Shown here in pieces: positions 1 to 7,085 of a stretch of 15,804 nt of DNA. A model generated the notes under the pieces. The model saw nothing but the letters and a program-made list of their open reading frames with translations. It had not been told where the DNA came from and did not search any database. The number at the start of each line of letters is the position of its first letter. Position 1 is the stretch's first letter. Source of the stretch: Deltaproteobacteria bacterium (lineage in GTDB: Bacteria; Desulfobacterota; Desulfomonilia; UBA1062); contig JAFGTK010000292.1 of NCBI GenBank assembly GCA_016934135.1, forward strand, positions 1-15,804, given 5' to 3'. A program made the position numbers and the translations under genes.

Positions 1-22
1 AATGCCTTCGGAATGGTTTCTC

Positions 23-51
23 TTGACACCAATGTCTATCTTCTCTATATT
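23..51 (+). promoter_or_regulatory. sigma-70 promoter of ABC operon A
   Basis: A consensus -35 box TTGACA (23-28) is followed after exactly 17 bases by TATATT (46-51), five of six matches to the -10 consensus. Transcription would start near 58, leaving a leader of about 90 bases before the preferred start codon at 149. This is the best housekeeping promoter in the window and would drive ATPase, binding protein and fused permease. No activity data; judged by sequence match alone. Confidence 0.65.
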
Positions 52-148
52 TTCTCTGGTCATTATGACTTTTCATGGTTGACCGAAAACCATGCCGGAA
101 GCTGTATCGCATATGCCGCCGGCAGACAATGAGGAACAGGCACTTAGG

Positions 149-877
149 ATGATAACCTTCAAAAAGGTAAACAAGTGGTTCGGTGACCTCCATGTCCTTC
201 AGGACGTCGATTTTCACGTTGATACAGGCGAAGTTGTGGTTATCTGCGGCCCCAGCGGTTCCGGCAAAAGCACACTGATACGATGCATCAACAAGCTGGA
301 ACCTATTGAAGACGGTGAGATCATTGTCGACAATATGCCCATACACGACCCCAAGATCAACCTGAGAAGACTTAGAGAGGAGATCGGCTTCGTTTTTCAG
401 CAGTTCAACCTCTATCCTCATATGACAGTTCTGGAAAACATCACACTTGCCCCGATATATGTCCGCAAACAGAAACGGGAAGATGCCGAAGCAAAGGCAC
501 ATGAACTGCTGAGAAAGGTGGGGATATCTGAAAAGGCACTTTCATATCCGGCCCAGCTTTCAGGAGGTCAGCAGCAGCGTGTTGCCATAGCGCGCGGTCT
601 GGCAATGCGCCCCAAAATCATGCTCTTTGACGAACCCACGTCTGCTCTCGACCCTGAAATGATCAATGAGGTCCTCGATGTCATGAAAAACCTCGCACAT
701 GAAGGAATGACCATGATCGTGGTTACCCATGAGATGGGGTTTGCCCGCGAAGTGGCTCACAGGGTTGTGTTCATGGATGAAGGCCAGCTTATTGAAAGCG
801 CACCGCCGGACAAGTTCTTCGCCCATGCAAAGCATGAGCGCACCAAACTCTTCTTGAGCAAGATCCTGAGTCATTAG
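149..877 (+). CDS. Polar amino acid ABC transporter ATP-binding protein (GlnQ/GltL type), operon A
   Basis: Cytoplasmic ATPase that powers amino acid import together with the binding protein and fused permease downstream. All ABC motifs are intact (numbering from 149): Walker A GPSGSGKS 34-41, Q-loop Q84/Q85, signature LSGGQQQR 137-144, Walker B IMLFDEP with D161 and E162, D-loop SALD 165-168, H-loop H194. At 242 residues it is full length for the polar amino acid family. The reading frame is open back to an ATG at 92 (19 extra residues) and there is an ATG at 113, but neither has a ribosome site. Starting at 149 makes it align without gaps over 240 residues with the paralogue at 9877; GAGGA lies at 131-135, rather far upstream. 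First gene of operon A, 62 bases before the binding protein gene. Function certain at family level; exact substrate unknown. Confidence 0.95.
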   Translation: MITFKKVNKWFGDLHVLQDVDFHVDTGEVVVICGPSGSGKSTLIRCINKLEPIEDGEIIVDNMPIHDPKINLRRLREEIGFVFQQFNLYPHMTVLENITLAPIYVRKQKREDAEAKAHELLRKVGISEKALSYPAQLSGGQQQRVAIARGLAMRPKIMLFDEPTSALDPEMINEVLDVMKNLAHEGMTMIVVTHEMGFAREVAHRVVFMDEGQLIESAPPDKFFAHAKHERTKLFLSKILSH

Positions 878-939
878 AAAACAGGTCTTTGTATCCATAA
901 TATATATTAAGACCAAGTAAGGGAGAAAGGGAGGAGGTT

Positions 940-1791
940 ATGAAAAGGTTAATACAAGGGGTAGCACTGTCATTTTGTTTTATCCTGCTTCTGGGCACAA
1001 CTCTGTGTTTTGCAGGCACCACCTATGACAAGGTAAACAAAGACGGTGTGGTTCGTATCGGGTTGATGTACAACAGCATTCCGGCCGCATACTTCAACGA
1101 CAAAAACGAATGGGTAGGTTTCGATGTCGATATCGCTGAAGAAGTGGCCAAAAGAATCGGCCAGGAGATGGGCAAAGAGATCAAGGTAGAACGGGTAAAG
1201 CTGAACAACAAGACCAGGATCTCGTTCCTCACCTCGGGCAGAATAGACATGTCCACTGCAAACATGACTCACAAACGCGAGCGGGACCGCACCATCGATT
1301 TTTCCATCACGTATTTCTTCGACGGCCAGAAGATCCTGGCAAAGAAAGGGCTCTATACCAAACACGAAGATTTTGTAGGCAAGAAGATTGCATCGATGCA
1401 GGGCACCACGAGTGAGAAGAATGCAATCAATCTCCTGAAAAAACTCGGAGATGCCAATGCAGAAAAAAACGTCATCAGCTTCCAGGACGAACCTTCCTGT
1501 TTCCTGGCATTGCAGCAGGACAAGGTTGCCGGGTGGTCCACGGACAGCACAATCCTTCTTGGATATGCGGCAAAAGAACCAGGGAAATATGAACTTGTCG
1601 GCGACTTCTTCAGCGACGAACCCTACGGCATCGGCCTGCCCGAGAATGACAGCGACTGGCGCGACGCAGTCAATTTCGCTATCCAGGATATGTGGACAGA
1701 CGGCACCTACATGAATATCTATAACAAATGGTATGGTCCGGACACACTGTACTACTTCCCGATGACCGAAAAGATAGAGATGTGGCCGTAA
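940..1791 (+). CDS. Periplasmic amino acid-binding protein (SBP family 3, GltI-like), operon A
   Basis: Captures a polar amino acid in the periplasm and delivers it to the permease. 283 residues. A Sec signal peptide is clear: basic start MKRL, hydrophobic core about 5-24, cleavage probably after CFA (residue 25). The mature part follows family 3 binding proteins (Pfam PF00497): GFDVDIAEEVAK 60-71, T110 with R115 and FSITYFFDGQK 121-131 (the spacing of Thr, Arg and Phe fits my recollection of E. coli GltI, where the Arg grips the substrate carboxylate), QGTTSEK 154-160, D202 and ELVGDFFSDEPYG 218-230. A strong ribosome site GGAGG lies a few bases before the ATG. Follows the ATPase gene and precedes a hairpin and the permease gene. 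No lipobox, so soluble. Glutamate/aspartate or glutamine are the most likely ligands, but this is inferred. Confidence 0.94.
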   Translation: MKRLIQGVALSFCFILLLGTTLCFAGTTYDKVNKDGVVRIGLMYNSIPAAYFNDKNEWVGFDVDIAEEVAKRIGQEMGKEIKVERVKLNNKTRISFLTSGRIDMSTANMTHKRERDRTIDFSITYFFDGQKILAKKGLYTKHEDFVGKKIASMQGTTSEKNAINLLKKLGDANAEKNVISFQDEPSCFLALQQDKVAGWSTDSTILLGYAAKEPGKYELVGDFFSDEPYGIGLPENDSDWRDAVNFAIQDMWTDGTYMNIYNKWYGPDTLYYFPMTEKIEMWP

Positions 1792-1814
1792 ATTAAGGTT
1801 TATATTTGTAACAG

Positions 1815-1853
1815 AATATGCGGTCCACACATGCGTGGGGCCGCATATTTTTT
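1815..1853 (+). terminator. Hairpin terminator/attenuator between binding protein and permease genes
   Basis: Arms AATATGCGG (1815-1823) and CCGCATATT (1841-1849) pair perfectly and extend inward through TCCAC/GTGGG with one bulge. The stem runs straight into a run of six T (1848-1853). This has the form of a rho-independent terminator, but the permease gene starts only about 40 bases later and no new promoter is obvious, so partial termination (more binding protein than permease mRNA) is the likely role. Confidence 0.8.
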
Positions 1854-1894
1854 AAACAGCAGGACATGGAAAACCCATCAACAGGAGGCAACAG

Positions 1895-3664
1895 GTGAGA
1901 TCCTCGAAGAGATCAGCCCAGCAGTTCGGTATAATTGCCGGAATCTCACTCATACTCTATGTAATCTTCAAGCATGCCGACTTCGGCTATCAGTTTTACT
2001 GGGGGGTTCTCTATGAGGTAAATCCCACCTATAAGGAGATCTTCGGTTACTGGCTCCTTCGAGGTCTGCAGCTGACCATCGAGATATCGCTCATCAGCAC
2101 GGCAATAGCCCTTGTTCTTGGTACGATCTTCGGTATTGCACGGCTTTCCGCCTTCAAGCCCACATATTATCTTGCAACAGGCTATGTGGAATTCTTCAGG
2201 AATACACCTTTGCTCGTACAGCTGTTTTTCTGGTATTTTGCCTTCCCTCTGGCACTGCCGAGCACGATCCGTATCTTTCTCAACGAGCACAACTTTGAGT
2301 TCTGGGCCGCTACAATAGGCCTTGGTGTCTATACCGGTTCTTTTGTCGCAGAGATTGTACGGGCAGGTATACAGGCAATACCACATGGACATGTCGAGGC
2401 AGCCCTTTCATCGGGATTGTCCAGGACCAAAATGCTGCGGTTCGTTATTCTGCCCCAGGCATTCAGGGTTATCATCCCGCCCTTGGGGAGCGAGTTCCTG
2501 AACAACATGAAGAATTCCTCCCTGGCCATGACCATAGGCGTAGCAGAACTATGCTGGCAGTCTCAGCAGATCGAATCGTTCACCTTCAGGGGCTTCGAAG
2601 CCACCTCGGCTGCCTCTCTGATCTATCTCGGTCTTTCACTGTCCATATCTGCTGTAATGAACACCATCAATCATCATCTCAAGATAGGCCAGGAAAAGCA
2701 GCTCACTGTTCTTGACAGAATTTTCGGGTTTTTCTTCAAACCCTTTTATTTTGCGGGAAAACTGGTTTTCATTATCGTAAGACTGTTCAAGCAGACATTC
2801 CGTTTGGGAGAATACGCGCCTGTCCATGAAGAGGCCCTTTATGCATCCATATGGTCACGGCTTGCCGCTGTCATATGGAAATGGCTGGTCTATGCCGCAA
2901 AAATCATCTTTGTATGCCTCTTTATCGGTGTTGTCTTTCTGATAGCCTATGCTGTCTATTCCTTCAACTGGGCTGTTATCTGGAAAAATCTGCCGGCTCT
3001 GCTTTTCTGGACATTTCCTCATGGAGGAGCAGGAGAGATCTTTTTCGGTCTCGGCGGATTGTCACTGAGCATCATAATAGCCGGCATAGCCCTGTTTGCA
3101 AGTTTCTTTATAGGACTGGTATTCGGCCTTGGAAGGCTGAGCAGAAATCCTATGATCAGCACACCCAGCATTCTATACATCGAGATCATCAGAGGAAACC
3201 CTCTGATAATGGTTATATTCTGGGTTTATTTCTTCTCGCCGATTGTCACAGGCATGCAGATCGACGTGTTCTGGAGCGCCACCATAGCTTTCACGATCTT
3301 CTCCGGGGCATATCTTGCAGAGATTGTCCGGGCAGGGGTAAGCGCAATTCCTAATGGTCAGATCGAGGCTGCAACGGCATCAGGGCTGAATTATTTTCAG
3401 GTCATGCGCAAGGTCGTCCTTCCTCAGGCACTCAAGATCATGATCCCGGCGATTGTCGGGCAGTTCATTTCCCTGTTCAAGGACACATCTCTTGCCTATA
3501 TTATCGGCGTCTTCGAACTCACGACAATTGCCCAGACACTGAACAACCGTCTTATGATATTTCCCTTTGAGATCTATACGACAATTGCAGTACTCTATTT
3601 CATCTGCTGCTACAGCATGAGTATGGTTGCCAGGCAACTCGAAAATAAATACAGCCCGTCGTAA
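1895..3664 (+). CDS. Fused double-domain amino acid ABC permease (GltJ-GltK type fusion), operon A
   Basis: Forms the membrane channel of operon A. At 589 residues it is more than twice the usual 220-250 and holds two complete permease domains. Domain 1 is about 45-260, with FFRNTPLLVQLFFWYF 100-115 and an EAA coupling loop near 153-190 (E168-A-A, G174). Domain 2 is about 355-585, with YIEIIRGNPLIMVIFW 428-443 and an EAA loop near 476-512 (E491-A-A, G497). Domain 1 resembles the separate permease at 11520 and domain 2 the one at 12231. Between them is a linker (about 262-355) ending in an extra hydrophobic segment (about 333-355), and another hydrophobic segment lies at 10-25 after a basic N-terminus, giving about 12 membrane spans. 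GTG start, supported by AGGAGG at 1883-1888 six bases upstream. The frame is continuous with no stop, so this is a real fusion unless the sequence carries an error. Confidence 0.93.
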   Translation: MRSSKRSAQQFGIIAGISLILYVIFKHADFGYQFYWGVLYEVNPTYKEIFGYWLLRGLQLTIEISLISTAIALVLGTIFGIARLSAFKPTYYLATGYVEFFRNTPLLVQLFFWYFAFPLALPSTIRIFLNEHNFEFWAATIGLGVYTGSFVAEIVRAGIQAIPHGHVEAALSSGLSRTKMLRFVILPQAFRVIIPPLGSEFLNNMKNSSLAMTIGVAELCWQSQQIESFTFRGFEATSAASLIYLGLSLSISAVMNTINHHLKIGQEKQLTVLDRIFGFFFKPFYFAGKLVFIIVRLFKQTFRLGEYAPVHEEALYASIWSRLAAVIWKWLVYAAKIIFVCLFIGVVFLIAYAVYSFNWAVIWKNLPALLFWTFPHGGAGEIFFGLGGLSLSIIIAGIALFASFFIGLVFGLGRLSRNPMISTPSILYIEIIRGNPLIMVIFWVYFFSPIVTGMQIDVFWSATIAFTIFSGAYLAEIVRAGVSAIPNGQIEAATASGLNYFQVMRKVVLPQALKIMIPAIVGQFISLFKDTSLAYIIGVFELTTIAQTLNNRLMIFPFEIYTTIAVLYFICCYSMSMVARQLENKYSPS

Positions 3665-3791
3665 ACAACGGCCTATAGTTTCCAGAGCTCTAGTTTTGAA
3701 AACCGGCCATGAGAAATGTCTTCTGATGGGTTAAACCCAAATTTAACAGTCGAACAACTCCATTATACTTAGTATTCGCACATGGCCTTGT

Positions 3792-3867
3792 TCTGTGGGA
3801 GCGGCTTCAGCCGCGATACTGTTTCCATAGGCTGTAGCAGAATCGCGGCTGAAGCCGCTCCCACAGA
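3792..3867. repeat. REP doublet (REPIN-like inverted repeat)
   Basis: Two 26-base arms, 3792-3817 and 3842-3867, are perfect reverse complements separated by 24 bases. Each arm carries its own small palindrome, GCGGCT-TC-AGCCGC, preceded by TGTGGGA. This is the architecture of REP elements arranged as an inverted pair; the core is like the REP sequences known from Pseudomonas and other proteobacteria, which are moved by RAYT transposases (IS200/IS605-related TnpA REP). It sits in the spacer between two convergent genes, the usual place for such elements, and its long stem could also stop transcription from both sides. The rest of 3665-3938 holds only short AT-rich palindromes and no gene that I can support. 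Confidence 0.85.
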
Positions 3868-3938
3868 GTTTATTCCTTATCTAATACAAGATATTTATTA
3901 AAGGCAAAATGCGTGTTTCAATTCAGAATATCGATTCA

Positions 3939-6260
3939 TCAGATCACGGCTTTCTTTTTCAGGATCTTTTCTATCTTTCGAGAAAGGTCTTTCATATCAA
4001 ATGGTTTCTGGATAAAACCATTGCATCCTTTGTTCAATATCTCCTCGGCCTGGTCGCTCCTGCTGTATCCGCTTGAAAGAAGCACCTTTACCCCGGCATT
4101 GATCTCTTTGAGCGCATCATAGGTCTGCCCGCCGCCGATGCCAGGCATAATCATGTCCAGTATGACAAGATCGATGGTATCCTTATTGGCCTGATACATC
4201 TCGACTGCCTGATTGCCGTCGCAGGCCGTAACGACTATATACCCCATCTTGTTAAGCATTTCCGTACCTATATCAATAATCATCTTTTCATCATCCACCA
4301 GAAGAACCTTTCCCTCTCCCTGTTTTATTTTATCATGGATGGTCTTGTCCTTTTTTACTTTTTTGTAGGATGCAGGCATATACAGGTAAAAACTGCTTCC
4401 TTCCCCTACACTGCTCTCGACTGTAATGAACCCGCCGTGATTCTTCATTATCCCATAGACCGAGGCCAACCCAAGTCCGGTACCCCTGCTCCGGTCTTTT
4501 GTGGTGAAAAATGGATCGAATATTCTTCTCTGCGTAGTCTCATCCATACCTGTCCCGGTGTCTGATACCACTATCTTTACGTATCGCCCCGGTTCTATTC
4601 CAAAAGGTTCCACATCAGCAGGTCCCAACTCCACATTTACCCCGGAAAGGTACAGATGGCCTCCTTCAGGCATGGCCTGCCAGGCATTCACAAAGAGATT
4701 CAGCAACACCTGCTCCATCTGACCCTGATCCACCTCTACAGTCCACAGATCTTCAGCGAATTTGCGGTGTATCTGGATCTCCTTCTTGGTCCGGCCGAAC
4801 ATTTCCGAGCTCTTGATAATGAACATTCTAAGATCTGTCGGCTTTACCTCGTACTTCCCCCCTCTGGCAAATCCGAGCATACGTTTTGTAAGCTCTGAAC
4901 CTCTCATCACATACTCTTCGATATTCTTCAGCCGTTCATAATCCTTGTCCTGTTCATCCCTGTTAATCAGCATCAATGATATATTGCCCAGTATACCCAT
5001 CAGCAGGTTATTGAAGTCATGCGCAATACCGCCAGCCAGCGTACCGACAGATTCCATCTTCTGGGCCTGATGAAACTGATTTTCCAGCCTCTTGCGTTCG
5101 GTAATATCACGTGCTATTCCGCGAAAGCCGCATGGATCTCCCCGTGTATCCCTCATGAGCGATGCATAGATCTCGAGAATCCTTATGGTCCCGTCTTTAC
5201 GGATTATTTCGTAATCTGAAATACGCCCGGGACTGCCTGAGAGATAAATCCTTGAAAAGGTTTCATATGCCCTTTTGGATGACTCTTCAGTAGTATAATC
5301 ACGGTTGTTCATACCCAGCAGTTCGTCTCTTGGATATCCCCAGATACGAGAGAACGAGTTGTTGAAGAAGGTGAGATTGCCTCGAAGATCGCACTCAAAA
5401 TAACCGTCCTCAATATTATCAAGTATGCTTCTGTATTTCTCCTCACTCTGTCTGAGGGCTTCTTCTGAACGCTTACGCTTGGTTACATCCCGGGCAACCC
5501 CCCTGAAACCTATCGGCTTACCATCAAGATCACGTATAAGGGAAACAGACATTTCGTGATTCCCTATGCTCCCATCCTTTCTTATAACTTCATAATCCAT
5601 CAGTTTTCCCGGCTGCCCGGAAAGGTATACCTCATGAAAAAAATCAAACATTTTCTTTGCTGTCTCTGGAGATGTATATTGCCGGTAGTTCATCCCTGCC
5701 ATCTCTTCAAGTGAATATCCGAGCATACCGGTGCACGCATTATTCACAAAGATGAAGTTTCCGGCAAGATCGATCTCCATATATCCGTCCTGGATATTTT
5801 CAAGTATTGAACGGTATTTTTCCTCACTCTGGCGAAGGGCATCTTCTGCACGTTTCCGGTCCGAAATATCTCTGGTTATACCCAGCAATTCGCTCAGATC
5901 CCCGTGCTCATCTCTCAGGAACACAACATTGAGTTCCGCCCAGACCCTTGATCCGTCTTTACGGATGTGCTCGAGCTCAACGGCGACATTCCTTGCAGGC
6001 ATTTCCGGGGTAATGGTTTTCTGTTTCTCCAGTTCTTCTGAAAAAAACAATATTGCCTTTGTACAGGATTCAGGAGTCAGGATCTGCTCAACCTTCAGAC
6101 CAACTGCTTCCTGAGAGGTATAACCCAGAAAGATCTCAACCGAAGGGCTGAAATACGTGAAGTTTCCGCTTTTGAGATCGATAGTCCATATAACATCACG
6201 CACATTTTCCGTAACCAGCCGTTGATACGCCTTGTTCTGGAACTGTTGTTCCACTGTCAT
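3939..6260 (-). CDS. Cytoplasmic PAS-PAS-PAS hybrid sensor histidine kinase with C-terminal receiver
   Basis: Two-component sensor of 773 residues. Order: PAS 1 (about 15-135), PAS 2 (about 145-262), PAS 3 (about 272-388), a HisKA dimerisation domain with phospho-acceptor H414 in GGIAHDFNN, a HATPase domain with N-box N525, DTGTGMD 567-573 and RGTGLGL 592-598, then a receiver (about 650-768) with acidic D656/D657, phospho-acceptor D702 in LDMIMPG and lysine K752. No signal peptide or membrane span, so it senses something in the cytoplasm. PAS 2 and PAS 3 are recent duplicates. The ATG at 6260 has GAGGA eight bases upstream on the minus strand. It faces operon A tail to tail and is divergent from the small-gene operon. 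Having a receiver but no DNA-binding domain, it presumably passes phosphate to a separate histidine phosphotransfer or regulator protein not seen here. Signal unknown. Confidence 0.93.
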   Translation of the reverse strand: MTVEQQFQNKAYQRLVTENVRDVIWTIDLKSGNFTYFSPSVEIFLGYTSQEAVGLKVEQILTPESCTKAILFFSEELEKQKTITPEMPARNVAVELEHIRKDGSRVWAELNVVFLRDEHGDLSELLGITRDISDRKRAEDALRQSEEKYRSILENIQDGYMEIDLAGNFIFVNNACTGMLGYSLEEMAGMNYRQYTSPETAKKMFDFFHEVYLSGQPGKLMDYEVIRKDGSIGNHEMSVSLIRDLDGKPIGFRGVARDVTKRKRSEEALRQSEEKYRSILDNIEDGYFECDLRGNLTFFNNSFSRIWGYPRDELLGMNNRDYTTEESSKRAYETFSRIYLSGSPGRISDYEIIRKDGTIRILEIYASLMRDTRGDPCGFRGIARDITERKRLENQFHQAQKMESVGTLAGGIAHDFNNLLMGILGNISLMLINRDEQDKDYERLKNIEEYVMRGSELTKRMLGFARGGKYEVKPTDLRMFIIKSSEMFGRTKKEIQIHRKFAEDLWTVEVDQGQMEQVLLNLFVNAWQAMPEGGHLYLSGVNVELGPADVEPFGIEPGRYVKIVVSDTGTGMDETTQRRIFDPFFTTKDRSRGTGLGLASVYGIMKNHGGFITVESSVGEGSSFYLYMPASYKKVKKDKTIHDKIKQGEGKVLLVDDEKMIIDIGTEMLNKMGYIVVTACDGNQAVEMYQANKDTIDLVILDMIMPGIGGGQTYDALKEINAGVKVLLSSGYSRSDQAEEILNKGCNGFIQKPFDMKDLSRKIEKILKKKAVI

Positions 6261-6558
6261 GGGTCATATCCTCTTCGAAGCGGTATATCATTGAAAAGTT
6301 ATTCATTTTTTAACAGGCCATACAGCCATTTGAATCTTAATAACATTCAACAGCTGTGTTCTACTAAATAACAAGTTGCACGGATTCGGTCATGAAGTCA
6401 ATACCTGCAGTGACGTGATCACAGAGAGATACAACACCTTTCAATACTTTTGTCATAATGTCACATTAAATGACCCTGCTTCCATGATTTTTGCCATTTT
6501 GTCAAAAAGATTGGCCGCCCCATCACCCTGGTTGCCAGAATGACATATTTCCGAACTT
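6261..6558. other. Divergent intergenic region, left part, with clustered TGTCA motifs
   Basis: No open reading frame that I would support. The region separates the minus-strand kinase gene from the plus-strand small-gene operon. It holds several TGTCA/TGACA pentamers: 6451-6455, 6459-6463 and 6500-6504 on the plus strand and 6541-6545 inverted; two of them are extended to TTTTGTCA (6448-6455 and 6497-6504). It also holds an 8-base palindrome GTGATCAC near 6416-6423. These may be regulator sites for the sigma-54 promoter to the right or for the kinase gene to the left. I found no convincing -35/-10 pair for the kinase gene itself. Confidence 0.35.
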
Positions 6559-6576
6559 GTGTTATTAATTTAACAC
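6559..6576. promoter_or_regulatory. Dyad, possible activator site for the sigma-54 promoter
   Basis: Arms GTGTTA (6559-6564) and TAACAC (6571-6576) are perfect inverse complements around TTAATT. Its centre lies about 67 bases upstream of the predicted start of transcription at 6635, a plausible if rather close distance for an enhancer-binding protein of the NtrC class. No known regulator motif is recognised, so the assignment rests only on symmetry and position. Confidence 0.35.
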
Positions 6577-6580
6577 CTAT

Positions 6581-6593
6581 TTTCAACCAGTTA
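6581..6593 (+). promoter_or_regulatory. IHF-like site between dyad and sigma-54 promoter
   Basis: TTTCAACCAGTTA matches the IHF consensus WATCARNNNNTTR at every defined position except the second. It lies between the dyad and the -24/-12 promoter, where IHF typically bends DNA so that the activator can reach sigma-54 polymerase. The consensus is loose, so a chance match is possible. Confidence 0.35.
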
Positions 6594-6608
6594 TATCTGT
6601 CAGAAATG

Positions 6609-6623
6609 TGGCATGTCTTTTGC
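6609..6623 (+). promoter_or_regulatory. Sigma-54 (-24/-12) promoter of the small membrane-protein operon
   Basis: TGGCATG (6609-6615), four bases, then TTGC (6620-6623) matches the sigma-54 consensus TGGCACG-N4-TTGC with one mismatch. The invariant GG (6610-6611) and GC (6622-6623) are correctly spaced. Transcription would start at about 6635, giving a 27-base leader with the ribosome site AAAGGAG at 6648-6654 before the ATG at 6662. No sigma-70 pair with acceptable spacing was found here. Confidence 0.7.
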
Positions 6624-6661
6624 CCTATTCTTTGTATAAATGTTGAGAAAGGAGATTGGAA

Positions 6662-6838
6662 ATGTTAGCACTCTGGATTATTATCGGATGTTTATTCCTG
6701 ACTGGCATCGGAATCAGGTTCATGTATCGCGTACTGGGACTGAGCCCGGCGGAAGCGACCGCAGTATTTGTTCTGATCGTGGCCCTGGTGGGTATAAATA
6801 CAGGCCCTGCACGCCAGTTCATCGCACAGATATTCTAA
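6662..6838 (+). CDS. Small membrane protein of unknown function, 58 residues
   Basis: I do not recognise a family. Residues 2-20 and about 31-48 are hydrophobic and would form two membrane spans joined by a short basic stretch (RFMYR, residues about 19-23), which suggests a cytoplasmic loop with both ends outside or at the membrane edge. The ribosome site AAAGGAG (6648-6654) has good spacing to the ATG at 6662; an in-frame TTG at 6656 would add two residues but lies on the ribosome site. It is the first gene after the sigma-54 promoter and ends seven bases before the AtpI-like gene, so the two are surely co-transcribed. The motif IG-x-RF-x-x-R recurs in the third gene of the operon. Real coding is supported by promoter, ribosome site and tight spacing, not by homology. 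Confidence 0.72.
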   Translation: MLALWIIIGCLFLTGIGIRFMYRVLGLSPAEATAVFVLIVALVGINTGPARQFIAQIF

Positions 6839-6845
6839 TACGATT

Positions 6846-7085
6846 ATGAAAAAGATCAAGGCATACAGACCTCCCAGAAAACTCCTTGCTCGAATAACAA
6901 GGATCAGTGCCTACAGTTTCATACTGGTCATCATGACCTTTCTGGGTCTCTATCTTGGGCTGTATCTTGACCGTTTAACCAATATGGCACCGAATTTCAC
7001 ATTCCTTGGCCTGATAATCGGTATTGCCATCGGGTTCAAGGGTTTTATTCAGGAAGCAATCACGGAAAGGAGAGGACAGCAATGA
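6846..7085 (+). CDS. AtpZ/AtpI-like small membrane protein, 79 residues
   Basis: Small two-span membrane protein. A basic N-terminus (MKKIKAYRPPRKLL) is followed by a hydrophobic span (about 20-41) ending in GLYLGLYLDRL, then a second span (about 51-66) with FLGLIIGIAIGFKGF. The pattern of Gly-rich span, Leu-Asp, short loop and Gly-x-x-x-Gly span is that of AtpZ/AtpI proteins, which in other bacteria help assemble the c-ring of F-type ATP synthase or handle Mg2+. No ATP synthase gene is nearby. Its ribosome site is weak, so translation is probably coupled to the gene seven bases upstream. Its stop overlaps the start of the next gene (ATGA at 7082-7085). Membership of the AtpZ/AtpI group is likely; the actual role here is open. 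Confidence 0.8.
   Translation: MKKIKAYRPPRKLLARITRISAYSFILVIMTFLGLYLGLYLDRLTNMAPNFTFLGLIIGIAIGFKGFIQEAITERRGQQ

Noticed and set aside
884..914. Inverted repeat GGTCTT/AAGACC between ATPase and binding-protein genes of operon A
   Set aside because: Only six pairs with a 19-base AT-rich loop; too weak to call a terminator or operator.
970..1830. 286-residue minus-strand frame opposite the binding-protein gene
   Set aside because: It is the shadow of a clear gene with a signal peptide and family motifs; its translation is rich in Cys and His with no domain pattern.
1831..2016. 61-residue frame between binding-protein and permease genes of operon A
   Set aside because: It begins in the terminator loop and overlaps the permease, whose GTG start has a consensus ribosome site.
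3665..3791. Short palindromes such as GGTTAAACC and GTTTTGAAAAC after the fused permease gene
   Set aside because: Short and AT-rich, expected by chance; the REP doublet next to them explains the structure of this spacer better.
6635..6640. TATAAA as a -10 box of a sigma-70 promoter before the small genes
   Set aside because: No -35 element at 16-18 bases; the -24/-12 match with correct spacing explains the region better.
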